From Thermoanaerobaculum sp964488355 (GTDB lineage: Bacteria > Acidobacteriota > Thermoanaerobaculia > Thermoanaerobaculales > Thermoanaerobaculaceae), in the NCBI GenBank assembly GCA_964488355.1, contig CAZAUJ010000013.1, forward strand, positions 6,083 through 70,082: 64,000 nt of DNA, in the 5' to 3' direction. Position numbers and translations under genes: made by a program. The notes beneath the pieces are model-generated. The model had not been told where the DNA came from. It ran no database searches and saw nothing but the letters and a program-made list of their open reading frames with translations. Shown piece by piece: positions 33,671 through 42,183 of the stretch. Numbering within the stretch: position 1 is the stretch's first letter; every line of letters starts with the position of its first letter.

Positions 33671-36600
33671 CGGAAATCGCGCGAGGACGGAGCTGGCGCA
33701 GGAAGGCTCAAGGGCGCAACCGCCGTGGCGCACAGGGTCTGCACGCCATCCCGGCTCTGCACGAGGCCGGTGACGCGCAAGAGAGTCGAGGTGGTGATCA
33801 CCGCCCGCTCCCGGGCGAACAGGTCCGGGGTAAAAACCACGTTGACAAAACCCGTCTCGTCTTCCAATGTGGCAAAGCACATGCCTTTGGCGGTGGCGGG
33901 TCGCTGGCGAACGATCACTACCCCGCCCACCGTGGCCTGCCGCCCGTGGGGACAGCGGCTGAACTCCGCCGCCGAAAGGATGCCCTGCCGGCGCAAGTGC
34001 TGCCGGTAAAGGTGCAGCGGATGCGGGCCGACGGTGAGCCCTGTGCCTTGAAAATCGGCCAGGTAGCGCTCAGCCCCATCCATTTCCGGCAGCGGACTCG
34101 GCTCCCCTTCCGGCCACATATGGGCACTCAAGGGCCGGCGCGGCCCCTCCCAGGCGCTTACCTGCCAGAGCGCCGAGCGGCGAGTAGTCCCCAAGCTGGC
34201 GCAGGCTCCGATGCGCGCTAAAGCCACCAGCTCGTCCCGCTGCAACTGCCCACGGCGGAGCAGGTCCTCCATGGAGGCAAAGGGTTGCTGCCGCACCAGC
34301 CGCTCGCCGCTCTCACGGCGCAAGCCCTTGACGTAGGACAAACCCAAGCGCACCGCCAAACGGCCGTCGGTCAAGCGCTCCAGCGTGCAAAGCCAGGCAG
34401 AACGGTTCACGTCCCCCGGCAACACGCGTACCCCGTGGCGGCGGGCATCCTGCACCAGGGTGGAAGGGTGGTAAAAGCCCATGGGCCAAGCGGACAACAA
34501 GGCACAGTAAAAAGCCGCCGGATGGTGCGCTTTGAGGTAAGCGGAGGCGTAAGCAATGAGGGCAAAAGAAGCGGCGTGGGACTCGGGAAAGCCGTAAAGG
34601 GCGAAGGAGGTAATGCCCTGGACAATCTCGTCGGCAGCTTGGCCGGTAATGCCACGAGCGGCCATGCCCTCCCGCAACTGCTGCTCCAGTTTGCGCATGC
34701 GCTCCACCGAGCGCTTGGCGCCCATAGCTCGCCGCAGCTCTTCCGCCTGGCCCCCAGTGAAACCGGCGGCCACCATGGCCACGCGCATGAGTTGTTCCTG
34801 AAACAAAGGCACACCCAGCGTGCGGCGCAAGATGGGCTCCAGGTCCGGATGGGGGTAGCGCACCGGTTCCCGGCCCAGGCGACGGTTGAGGTACGGGTGC
34901 ACCATCTTGCCCACGATGGGACCGGGCCGAATGATGGCCACCTCCACCACCAAGTCGTAAAACCTCTGCGGGCGCATGCGCGGCAAGGTGGCCATTTGCG
35001 CTCGGCTTTCCACCTGAAAAACACCCACGGTATCGGCGTTCTGCAGCATGCGGTAAACCTTAGGGTCGTCGGGGGGCAAGTGAGCGTAGTCCAGCTCAAT
35101 CCCTTCGTGCTGGCGGATGAGCGGGACCGCCGCGGCCAACACCTTCATCATGCCCAAGCCCAAAAGGTCCACCTTGATGATGCCCAAATCGCCGCAGTCG
35201 TCTTTATCCCACTGGATCACCACTCGGCCGGACATGGAGGCTGGCTCCAGCGGTACCACCCGGTCCAAACGACCGGCCGCCAGCACCATCCCCCCTGTGT
35301 GCTGACCCAAGTGGCGAGGCAAACCCACCAGGCGAGCCACCAACTCCACGAAGTGCTGGCCCCGCCCCTGTCGCGGGTCCAGACCCACCGCCTGCATGTG
35401 CACCGGCAGCTCCTGCCGCGGATCGCGCTCGAAGCCCCATCCTGAGAGCATGGCGGAAAGCTTGGCGGTGAGTTCTTCCGGCAAGCCCAGCACCTTCCCC
35501 GCCTCCCGTACCGCGGCCCGCGCCCGGTAGCACACCGCCACCGCCGTCATACCGGCCCCATGGGGACCGTAGGTGCGGTAGACGTGCTGAATTACCTCCT
35601 CCCGCTCTTCCCCCGAGGGCAAGTCCAAGTCGATATCTGGCCACTCGCCCCGCTCCTCCGACAAGAAGCGCTCGAAGAGCAAGTCGTAGGCAATGGGGTC
35701 CACGTTGGTCATGGCGAGGGCGTAGCACACGGCGGAATTGGCTGCTGAGCCTCGACCCTGCACCATGATGCCGCGGCTTTGACAAAAGCGGACAATGTCG
35801 TGCACCACCAGGAAGTAGCCACAAAGACCCAGCTTCTCAATTAGCGCCAGCTCCCGTGCCAGCTGCTGGCATACCTTTTCGGTGAGTGGGTGAAAGCGCT
35901 CCCGGGCCCCTTGCCAAACCCTTTCCCGCAGCTCCTCCGCCTCGCTTCGACCGGATGCCAAGGCCGCCCGGGGAAAGCGGTAGGGCAGCTGATGCAAGCG
36001 AAACTGGCAGCGTTGGGCCACCAGGGCAGTGTGGGCCACAGCCTCGGGCAGATGCGCAAACAGCCTCCCCATGGCCTGGGGGGAGCGCAGCACCCGGCTG
36101 CGGTTAGCGGCCAGCTTCCTGCCTGCCAGATCCAAGGTGGTCTTTTCCCGCAGGCAGGTGAAACAATCGGCCACCAGGCCATCCCTGTCACAGGCCAAAA
36201 GGGCATCGTTGGCCGCCACCACCACCAAACGGTAACGCCGGGCCAAGCGCACCACGGCGGCAATGAGTGCCTCCTCCCCCCGCACCAGGTGTCGGCAAGC
36301 CTCCACCGCCAGTCGTTGGCTGCCGAAGATGGCAAGGAGGCGTTGCAAGACCTCCTCCGCCGCTTCTTCCCCACCCCGCCGCAGGGCCTGCACCAGCGGC
36401 CCGTTTTCCCAGCCGGTTAGGGCAAAAAGCCCCTCGGCATGAGCGGCTACCAGCTCCCAGGAGGCGGCGGGTTGCCCCTTGGGACGACCCAAGGCCGCGG
36501 CAGTGAGCAGCATGCACAGGTTGGACCAGCCCTCTGCCGTTTCCACCAAAAGGGGCAAGCGCGAGCCATCGACCAACACCACCTCCGCCCCACAAATTGC

Positions 36601-36792
36601 CTCCACACCCTGTTCCTGGCAGGCTTTGGCAAAGCGAGGAAGTCCATAAACTCCCGCCCGATCCACCAGCGCCACAGCCCGAAGCCCCAGCTCCCGCGCT
36701 CGCTCGGCCAAGCTCTCTGGCTCCGCCGCCCCTTCCAGGAAGGAAAAGGCCGAGTGAGCATGGAGCTCGCAATAGATCGGCCCCCTAGTCAT
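33667..36792 (-). CDS. dnaE2: Error-prone DNA polymerase DnaE2 (ImuC)
   Basis: Translesion C-family polymerase of the ImuABC mutasome, 1041 residues, shorter than replicative DnaE. Order: PHP domain, palm with Pro-Asp-Ile-Asp-Leu-Asp and the later Lys-Val-Asp-Leu-Leu-Gly catalytic aspartates, fingers, tandem helix-hairpin-helix and an OB fold (Leu-Arg-Val-Thr-Gly-Leu-Val-Gln). Gly-Arg-Gly-Ser-Ala-Ala-Asn-Ser is conserved. In the PHP domain the usual Thr-Asp-His is Val-Asp-Arg, losing one metal ligand. ATG 36792 overlaps the imuB stop by eight bases. Expression should follow DNA damage with imuA-imuB. Confidence 0.93.
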   Translation of the reverse strand: MTRGPIYCELHAHSAFSFLEGAAEPESLAERARELGLRAVALVDRAGVYGLPRFAKACQEQGVEAICGAEVVLVDGSRLPLLVETAEGWSNLCMLLTAAALGRPKGQPAASWELVAAHAEGLFALTGWENGPLVQALRRGGEEAAEEVLQRLLAIFGSQRLAVEACRHLVRGEEALIAAVVRLARRYRLVVVAANDALLACDRDGLVADCFTCLREKTTLDLAGRKLAANRSRVLRSPQAMGRLFAHLPEAVAHTALVAQRCQFRLHQLPYRFPRAALASGRSEAEELRERVWQGARERFHPLTEKVCQQLARELALIEKLGLCGYFLVVHDIVRFCQSRGIMVQGRGSAANSAVCYALAMTNVDPIAYDLLFERFLSEERGEWPDIDLDLPSGEEREEVIQHVYRTYGPHGAGMTAVAVCYRARAAVREAGKVLGLPEELTAKLSAMLSGWGFERDPRQELPVHMQAVGLDPRQGRGQHFVELVARLVGLPRHLGQHTGGMVLAAGRLDRVVPLEPASMSGRVVIQWDKDDCGDLGIIKVDLLGLGMMKVLAAAVPLIRQHEGIELDYAHLPPDDPKVYRMLQNADTVGVFQVESRAQMATLPRMRPQRFYDLVVEVAIIRPGPIVGKMVHPYLNRRLGREPVRYPHPDLEPILRRTLGVPLFQEQLMRVAMVAAGFTGGQAEELRRAMGAKRSVERMRKLEQQLREGMAARGITGQAADEIVQGITSFALYGFPESHAASFALIAYASAYLKAHHPAAFYCALLSAWPMGFYHPSTLVQDARRHGVRVLPGDVNRSAWLCTLERLTDGRLAVRLGLSYVKGLRRESGERLVRQQPFASMEDLLRRGQLQRDELVALARIGACASLGTTRRSALWQVSAWEGPRRPLSAHMWPEGEPSPLPEMDGAERYLADFQGTGLTVGPHPLHLYRQHLRRQGILSAAEFSRCPHGRQATVGGVVIVRQRPATAKGMCFATLEDETGFVNVVFTPDLFARERAVITTSTLLRVTGLVQSRDGVQTLCATAVAPLSLPAPAPSSRDFR

Positions 36793-38233
36793 ACAGACCA
36801 TCGGCAAACCAGCGCCGCTGCCCGTGGTGGTAAAAGATGCGCAGGAGCAAGCCGTTGGCCAGCAACACGTCGTAGTCATCGCGCCCAAAGGGCTCTTCCG
36901 TCCACCACTCCCCCTGGTAGCGGTAGGGCCCAGCAAAGGCCTTGACCACCGAGCCCATACCTGCCAGCCGCACAGCCACAGGCTTGCCCTCCACCGCCGT
37001 CACCTGCAAGGGACGCGGCGGGTGCCACTGGCGCAGTACCGGTGCTTGCTGCTGACCGGCGGGCAGTACCTTGGGCGCTTCGACGAAGGCAAAGGGTGCC
37101 AGCCGCCACGCGCTGGGGCGATGAGAATCCAAAAGCTGGGGGCGCCCAAGGTTTTCCGGGCCCACCAGGGCCGAAAGCCGCACCAGCGCGGCCGAAAGAA
37201 GGCCTGGATGGGGGCGCGGTGGGCCAAAAAGAGAGGCTTGAAAGGAAGGTACCTTGCCCCCCTGCACCTCCACCGCCACGCCTTCCACCGCCCATCCGGG
37301 AGGGGACGCGGCCAGCACCAGCCGTGCCAGGGCCAGCAGGGCAGGCACTTCGCTGGTGGGAGCCAGGAGGGGCAAGGAGTACTCGCGCTTTTGCTTGTTT
37401 TCCAGGGCTAGCTCCAGCCTCACCTGAGCAAAGCCCGCCCCTTGCAGCGCCAGCCGGTCCCGGAGGCGGGAAAGCAGACCCTGCAACAGGAACAGGCACG
37501 CCTCCAGGCTAGCCACCGGCTCCTCCAGCCACAACCCCTCGCGCAGCTCCTCCTCGGCGGGATCGGGGAGGAAGTCGTCCCCTTCCCCCTGAGCCAAACG
37601 GTGCAGGTGCCAGCCTTCCCTTCCCAAGCGGCGCACCACTTCTGCCCGCGGCAGCGCCGCCAGCGCGCCAAAGGTCCTCACCCCCCAGCTGTTCAAAGCC
37701 CGCACGCAGGCCTGGGAAGGCTCAGCCAACACCAACGGCAAAGGTGCGAGGAAAGAACGCTCTCCGCCCTCGGGCACCACCACTACCTCGCCGGTCCGCG
37801 CTGCCACTGTGGCTACCGGGCCATTGCTGGCCAGCCCCACCTGCGCCCGCAGGCCCATGCGCAAACACCTTTGCCACAGCTTGTGACCCACATCCGCCGC
37901 CGGCTCGTTGCCCACCGCCAGCCACACCAGTCCTGGTCGTACCTGCTTCACCCGCGGTGAAAGGCTCCGCGCCACCTCCACCAGACTGGCAGCCGCCGCC
38001 TCCTCCACCATCTTGGGCACGGTTTTCACCTCCACCTGGCTGGCCACCTGTCGCGCCTGTGCCGCCGTCATGCCCACGCTCACACCCAGTTGCTGGGCTT
38101 GCGGGCTCACAGCCACCAGCTGGTCCTGGGGCTGGCTCCCGCGCGCTACCACCACCGGCAGCTCTGCCAGTTCCGGAAAGCTGCGCAGCAAGGCCTGCAG
38201 AGGAAAGTCCGCTACCCACAGCGCAGCCACCAT
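36785..38233 (-). CDS. imuB: ImuB-like inactive Y-family polymerase
   Basis: Mutasome hub protein of 482 residues, related to Y-family polymerases. The N-terminal palm motif reads Trp-Val-Ala-Asp-Phe-Pro-Leu-Gln where active enzymes have the metal-binding Asp followed by Phe-Phe, and the second acidic cluster is not recognisable. It is therefore probably catalytically dead, as ImuB is in other species. ImuB links DnaE2 to the beta clamp and to ImuA'. The C-terminus ends Arg-Arg-Trp-Phe-Ala-Asp-Gly-Leu-Tyr-Asp, like the tails of ImuB homologues. It is the middle gene of the cassette, three bases after imuA. Confidence 0.88.
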   Translation of the reverse strand: MVAALWVADFPLQALLRSFPELAELPVVVARGSQPQDQLVAVSPQAQQLGVSVGMTAAQARQVASQVEVKTVPKMVEEAAAASLVEVARSLSPRVKQVRPGLVWLAVGNEPAADVGHKLWQRCLRMGLRAQVGLASNGPVATVAARTGEVVVVPEGGERSFLAPLPLVLAEPSQACVRALNSWGVRTFGALAALPRAEVVRRLGREGWHLHRLAQGEGDDFLPDPAEEELREGLWLEEPVASLEACLFLLQGLLSRLRDRLALQGAGFAQVRLELALENKQKREYSLPLLAPTSEVPALLALARLVLAASPPGWAVEGVAVEVQGGKVPSFQASLFGPPRPHPGLLSAALVRLSALVGPENLGRPQLLDSHRPSAWRLAPFAFVEAPKVLPAGQQQAPVLRQWHPPRPLQVTAVEGKPVAVRLAGMGSVVKAFAGPYRYQGEWWTEEPFGRDDYDVLLANGLLLRIFYHHGQRRWFADGLYD

Positions 38234-38236
38234 GCT

Positions 38237-38947
38237 TCAGGCTCCCGCGGCAGCACCAAGCCTTTTCCCGGCTCCCAGCCCTTGCCCCCGCTGGAGCGTC
38301 ACCTGCAGTTGCCAACCGGCCAACCAGCAAAGACCCTCTTCCGCGCCGATAAAGCGCGGCAGACCAGGGGAAAAAACCAGCCGGGTAGAAGCCCAAGTCC
38401 CCATCCATGGGCTCTCGCTGAGCACCAAGCCCACCGCCCCCGCGTGCTCCACCGCCCGCGCCAAGCGCAAAGGCAGGTGCCCCTTGGCGGTTCCTCGTTC
38501 CCGTCCGGCCACATCCACCACCACTGTGGTGATGCCCCCTGCGGCCACCACCAGCTCTACCGCTCGCACCGCTTGCTCCCCTTCCCGCACCCGCACTACC
38601 AGCACCCCATCCAGCCACACCCCCCAGCTCGCCCAGGAAGCCACGTCCAGCTGTCCGCAGGCATCTACCCACAGACAGAGCTCCCCTCGTCTCGTCGCCT
38701 GCGCTACCGTGGCCACCGCCACGCTGGTTTTCCCCGAACTGGCAGGTCCCACCAGCTCCCCCACCTTTCCTACCAACCACCCCCCGCCCAGCAGCTGGTC
38801 CACCACCTCCACCCCCGAGCTCACCCGCGGCCGGTGCCGCTCCTGCACCGCCCACCGCTCGCTCGCCTCCTTCAGCGCCGCCAACGTGGGCCCGCACTCG
38901 TCGCGCACCCTCGAGGGGTGCAGCACCTCGGTAGCATGGGCAGCCAC
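38237..38947 (-). CDS. imuA: ImuA'-type RecA-fold mutasome protein
   Basis: RecA-like accessory of the ImuA-ImuB-DnaE2 translesion system, about 236 residues. After an N-terminal helical part come Ser-Ser-Gly-Val-Glu-Val-Val-Asp-Gln-Leu-Leu-Gly-Gly-Gly and Walker A Gly-Pro-Ala-Ser-Ser-Gly-Lys-Thr-Ser; a strand with Val-Val-Val-Asp-Val fits Walker B. It lacks the LexA-coprotease loops of RecA. The GTG at 38947 has an AGAGGAGG four bases upstream and leaves a leader of about 40 bases from the predicted transcription start. ATG 38980 and TTG 38989 lie on or before that start and lack ribosome sites. Confidence 0.83.
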   Translation of the reverse strand: MAAHATEVLHPSRVRDECGPTLAALKEASERWAVQERHRPRVSSGVEVVDQLLGGGWLVGKVGELVGPASSGKTSVAVATVAQATRRGELCLWVDACGQLDVASWASWGVWLDGVLVVRVREGEQAVRAVELVVAAGGITTVVVDVAGRERGTAKGHLPLRLARAVEHAGAVGLVLSESPWMGTWASTRLVFSPGLPRFIGAEEGLCWLAGWQLQVTLQRGQGLGAGKRLGAAAGA

Positions 38948-38994
38948 CTTGCCTCCTCTAAGACCCCGATGGCACACCATCGTGGTCAAAACTT

Positions 38995-39061
38995 AATTTA
39001 GTGCCGACAACTTAAGATGTCAACCATTATAGTTGACAAAAGACAAGATCCAACCTAAATT
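38995..39061. promoter_or_regulatory. Divergent mirror promoters with shared operator palindrome
   Basis: Rightward: TTGACA (39033-39038), 17 bases, TAAATT (39056-39061), leading to the XRE-S24 gene. Leftward, on the minus strand: TTGACA (39018-39023), 17 bases, TAAATT (38995-39000), leading to imuA. The two -35 boxes are the arms of a perfect inverted repeat, TGTCAAC-N7-GTTGACA (39018-39038). Extra half-sites GTCAA at 38985 and TTGAC at 39060 lie near both start regions. The palindrome is the likely operator of the LexA-like regulator; one bound dimer would block both promoters. Confidence 0.8.
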
Positions 39062-39080
39062 GACCACTGGAGTTACTCAC

Positions 39081-39755
39081 ATGAGCCCCGAACAGCTTTC
39101 CTGGCGACTGAAGCGGCTTCGGCAGCAAGCCGGCCTGTCACAGCAGGGCCTGGCCAATCGGGCCGGTGTTTCCCGCAACTTCGTGGCCCAAATCGAGCGC
39201 GGCGAGTCACTGCCCACGGTGAGCGTCCTTCGGCGCTTGGCCGCTGCCCTAGGCACCAGCGTGGCTCACCTGCTCGGCGAAGAAAGCCCTGCCACCCCTG
39301 CCGGTGACGTGGTCCCAATCCCCCTGGTGGCAGAACGCATTGCCGCTGGCCCACCCGCCTACCTCAACGACCACCTGGAGGGCGTCGAGCCCCTCCCTTT
39401 GGCCTTGTTGCAGCGGCTAGGTTTGCACCCGCAGCGTGCCATCTTGGTGCGCCTAGGCAAAGATCAAGATTCCATGGCCGACACCATCCCTCCGGGAGCC
39501 ACCGTGCTCATCGACCGCACCCCGGTGGAGCACCTGGTGCCCCGGCAAATCTACGCGTTGCGGGAAGAAGCGGGCGACGCCTATGGCTGTACCGTCAAGC
39601 GCCTGGTATTCGACGCCGCGTCCCGTGTGCTCATCCTGCTCTCGGACAACCCCGCGCACCTCCCGCGCGCCATTCCCCTGCGAGCCGGTCAAAGCTTGGG
39701 CGACATCATCATTGGCCGGGTGGTTTGGTGGATGCCCCCTGGATCCCGTCCCTAG
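39081..39755 (+). CDS. XRE-family LexA-like (S24) autocleaving repressor
   Basis: Transcription factor of 224 residues. An N-terminal helix-turn-helix of the Xre/Cro class (about 5-65, Ala-Gly-Leu-Ser-Gln-Gln-Gly-Leu-Ala then Ile-Glu-Arg-Gly-Glu) replaces the winged helix of classical LexA. The C-terminus is an S24 peptidase: a candidate Ala-Gly cleavage site in Arg-Ile-Ala-Ala-Gly-Pro-Pro, Ser in Asp-Ser-Met, and Lys in Thr-Val-Lys-Arg-Leu. It likely represses itself and the divergent imuA-imuB-dnaE2 until RecA-stimulated self-cleavage. ATG 39081 has GGAG upstream. Related repressors are common in phages, but here it is tied to the mutasome. Confidence 0.9.
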   Translation: MSPEQLSWRLKRLRQQAGLSQQGLANRAGVSRNFVAQIERGESLPTVSVLRRLAAALGTSVAHLLGEESPATPAGDVVPIPLVAERIAAGPPAYLNDHLEGVEPLPLALLQRLGLHPQRAILVRLGKDQDSMADTIPPGATVLIDRTPVEHLVPRQIYALREEAGDAYGCTVKRLVFDAASRVLILLSDNPAHLPRAIPLRAGQSLGDIIIGRVVWWMPPGSRP

Positions 39756-40876
39756 GCACTTTCGCACAGGCCACGAGCTATGAGCTCCTCCAAGCAACGG
39801 GCGTAGGAATCCCACGTCCAGCGAAAGGCTGCTGCCGTCGCCCCAGCTGCCAGCCGAGCCCTCACTTCCGGTTTGAGGAGCCGCTCCATGGCAGCCGCCA
39901 AGGCTCCCGCATCACCTGGAGCTACCAAAAGTCCGTTTTTCCCCTCCTCCACCACCTCCGGCAAACCGCCCACAGCCGTGGCCACCAAGGGCAAGCCGTA
40001 GGCCAAAGCTTGAGCGGCCACCGCCGAGCCCGTGGCCTGCCGGTAGGGCAACACCACCACGTCCGCGGCAGAAAACCACAAGGGGGCTTGTGATTCGGGA
40101 ACCCAACTGGGCCGAAAGACGACCCGAGAAGCCAGCTCAGGTCGTGCCACCAGCGTCTCCAGCCGTCTGTTCCCTTCCCACACCTCTCCGGCCACCACCA
40201 CCTGCCAAGCTTCCTTTTTCCGAATCCTGCTGGCGGCTTGCAGCAGCACATCCACCCCCTTGTAGGAGCGCACCAAGCCAAAAAAGAGAAAGACCGTGCC
40301 CTCGGCCGGCAAGCCCAGCTCTCGGCGGGCGTGTTCCTTCGGAACAGGGTGAGCCGGTGGTGGCGGCAACGGGTGGACACCCACGGGTTTGTCCCCGAAC
40401 CAGCGACGCAGATGCCAGGCTACACTCTTGCTGTGCACGAAAAAGCCGGCAAAGCGCCGCAAGGCATACCAGGCCAGCCAGCGGCTCCAGGGGCTGGCCT
40501 GGTGGTCATGGGGGTTGTGCACCACCCCAAACACCGGCAGCCGTTGTCGGGTTAGGTAAAGCGTTAGCGGTACCCAGGCCGCCGTCCAAAAAGGCACCAC
40601 CAGCGCGTCCGCCCCTGTTCCTGCCAGCCTCTGAGCTAACCGGCGCCAGCTCCCGGGTCCGAAGAGGGAAAAGCACCGCTCTGCTATCGCCAGCTTGGGG
40701 CACGCTTTCTCGTCCTGGTCGGCCTCGCCCGGGTAAAGCCAGCCGGGATACTGCCTGACGGGCGTGAGGAAGGCCGCTAGGCTGCCTCGTTCCCATAGGG
40801 CGTGGGCCAGGGCGGTAGTTGTGCGCGCGATGCCGCCGCGAAAAGGCCAGGAAGGTCCTACGAGCACCAGCCTCAC
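39752..40876 (-). CDS. Glycosyltransferase family 4 protein
   Basis: GT-B retaining glycosyltransferase of 374 residues, moving a sugar from a nucleotide-sugar donor to a glycan or lipid. The N-terminal half starts Leu-Val-Gly-Pro-Ser-Trp-Pro-Phe-Arg-Gly-Gly-Ile-Ala, typical of GT4. The C-terminal donor-binding half has Phe-Phe-Gly-Leu-Val-Arg-Ser-Tyr-Lys-Gly, Val-Leu-Pro-Tyr-Arg, and Ala-Tyr-Gly-Leu-Pro-Leu-Val-Ala-Thr ... Gly-Gly-Leu-Pro-Glu. The substrate is unknown. GTG 40876 is preceded by TAGGCT six bases upstream, so it is likely leaderless. The stop overlaps that of the XRE-S24 gene by four bases. Confidence 0.9.
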   Translation of the reverse strand: MRLVLVGPSWPFRGGIARTTTALAHALWERGSLAAFLTPVRQYPGWLYPGEADQDEKACPKLAIAERCFSLFGPGSWRRLAQRLAGTGADALVVPFWTAAWVPLTLYLTRQRLPVFGVVHNPHDHQASPWSRWLAWYALRRFAGFFVHSKSVAWHLRRWFGDKPVGVHPLPPPPAHPVPKEHARRELGLPAEGTVFLFFGLVRSYKGVDVLLQAASRIRKKEAWQVVVAGEVWEGNRRLETLVARPELASRVVFRPSWVPESQAPLWFSAADVVVLPYRQATGSAVAAQALAYGLPLVATAVGGLPEVVEEGKNGLLVAPGDAGALAAAMERLLKPEVRARLAAGATAAAFRWTWDSYARCLEELIARGLCESA

Positions 40877-40882
40877 GTGGCA

Positions 40883-40933
40883 AGCCTACCAGCCCGTGGC
40901 AGTCCTGGAAAACTGCTCTTCTTTTGCTAAGGT
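40883..40933. promoter_or_regulatory. Divergent promoters, glycosyltransferase and membrane protein
   Basis: Leftward on the minus strand: TAGGCT (40883-40888), six bases from the GTG at 40876, with a weak -35 TTTCCA at 40906-40911. Rightward: TAAGGT (40928-40933), eight bases from the ATG at 40942, with a weak -35 CTGGAA at 40905-40910. Both starts lack good ribosome sites and seem leaderless, and the -35 boxes coincide. Confidence 0.45.
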
Positions 40934-40941
40934 ACGGGGGT

Positions 40942-42156
40942 ATGCAGCTCGGGTCTTTCCCGTCTCTGGCCCCTGCGGCCAAGCGGCTTTCAGGTTTGCC
41001 GGCGATCTGCGCGTGCTGGCTGATGGTCTTGGGCCTGCTGGCGCTGGGGACGTTCCAAGGAGACCTTCGGGGGCTTTTTCACCTGGGAACCAACTTCCCG
41101 CAGCCTCCGTCCTTTGCTTCCATCCCGCCCATCGGCCCCTGGGGCTACGATGGGCAGTTTTACGCCGCTCTGGCCACCGACCCGTTCCTCCGGCGGCCGG
41201 AGACTGCCGCCTACCTGGACAGTCCCGCCTACCGGGCTCGCCGCCTGGGCCTGCCCCTTTTGGCTTACCTTTTGGCCTTCGGCCAGCCCGCCTTGGCCGG
41301 CTGGACGTACCTTTTCTTGGGTTGGCTTCTGACCTTTGTCGGTTTGGCTGCCACAGCAGCCCTGCTACGCGACTGGCGACTGCCCCCCTGGACCCTCTGG
41401 CTGGTGGCAGCTAACGTGGGTCTCGCAGCGTCGCTAACCCGCTCCACACCCGATGCACCGGCGGCGGCGTTGCTCCTGGCCTCCTGGTGGGCTGACAGCC
41501 GTAGCCGCCCGCTGCTGGCCGGAACCCTGGCGGTTTTCGCCGTGCTCACGCGCGAGACCATGCTCCTTGGGGTAGGCCTTTACGCCCTGCGGGGGTTTCT
41601 ACGCACGGGCCGCTGGAGCCAGCTGCTTCCGCCCGCCCTCGGCGGGGGGCTTTGGCTGGTTTGGGCTTGCTGGCTGCAACGCGCCTTTCCCGACGGCTCC
41701 GGTGTTGCCGGTCTGCGCGCTAACCTCCATGTGTCGGGCTTGGGCCTGTGGGAAAAGGTGCGGCTCTTGCTGCAGCGACACGACGTGCACGCCATGGAAG
41801 TGACTGCCCTTCTCGGCCTCCTCCTGCTCCTTCTCGGCACGGCGCTTGCTTCCGGCAGCCTTTCCCAGGAGCAGCACTGGGCGCTGGCAGGCTTTGCGGT
41901 CCTCGCGCTGGGGCTGGGTAGCACGGTCTATGTGGAGGCCTTCGCCTATTCTCGCGTGCTCTTGCCCTTGGCATGGACTGCGGTTCTGGCACCGCCCCCG
42001 CAGCCCTGGGCGGGGACCCTTGCCTTGGCCGGCCTGTGCTTCCAGGCCCTGGCGGGGCTATGCCTTCTGCATGGTGAGTTCTTGCCTTTAGGCGGTCTCC
42101 TGGCCCCTTTGAAGGAGGCTAAAGCTACGTTGTGGCTGTGGCTGTTTTCGCGTTAA
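40942..42156 (+). CDS. Polytopic membrane protein, GT-C-like
   Basis: Integral membrane protein of about 404 residues with roughly ten hydrophobic helices. Near residues 70-80 the motif Gly-Tyr-Asp-Gly-Gln-Phe-Tyr-Ala-Ala-Leu lies in the first external loop, where GT-C glycosyltransferases keep their catalytic acid. Arg-Ser-Thr-Pro-Asp-Ala-Pro in a later loop is also typical of that architecture. A polyprenyl-phosphate-sugar transferase is therefore possible but not proven. It diverges from a glycosyltransferase gene, which supports a shared glycan pathway. The DUF1844 gene follows after 27 bases. Confidence 0.75.
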   Translation: MQLGSFPSLAPAAKRLSGLPAICACWLMVLGLLALGTFQGDLRGLFHLGTNFPQPPSFASIPPIGPWGYDGQFYAALATDPFLRRPETAAYLDSPAYRARRLGLPLLAYLLAFGQPALAGWTYLFLGWLLTFVGLAATAALLRDWRLPPWTLWLVAANVGLAASLTRSTPDAPAAALLLASWWADSRSRPLLAGTLAVFAVLTRETMLLGVGLYALRGFLRTGRWSQLLPPALGGGLWLVWACWLQRAFPDGSGVAGLRANLHVSGLGLWEKVRLLLQRHDVHAMEVTALLGLLLLLLGTALASGSLSQEQHWALAGFAVLALGLGSTVYVEAFAYSRVLLPLAWTAVLAPPPQPWAGTLALAGLCFQALAGLCLLHGEFLPLGGLLAPLKEAKATLWLWLFSR

Positions 42157-42183
42157 CATGCAAGGCGTCGGCAGGAGGTGACC

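Noticed and set aside
32497..34221. 574-codon open frame on the plus strand
   Set aside because: It lies antisense to dacB and dnaE2 and across the AhpD-like gene in another frame. All three have clear motifs; the long frame is a high-GC shadow.
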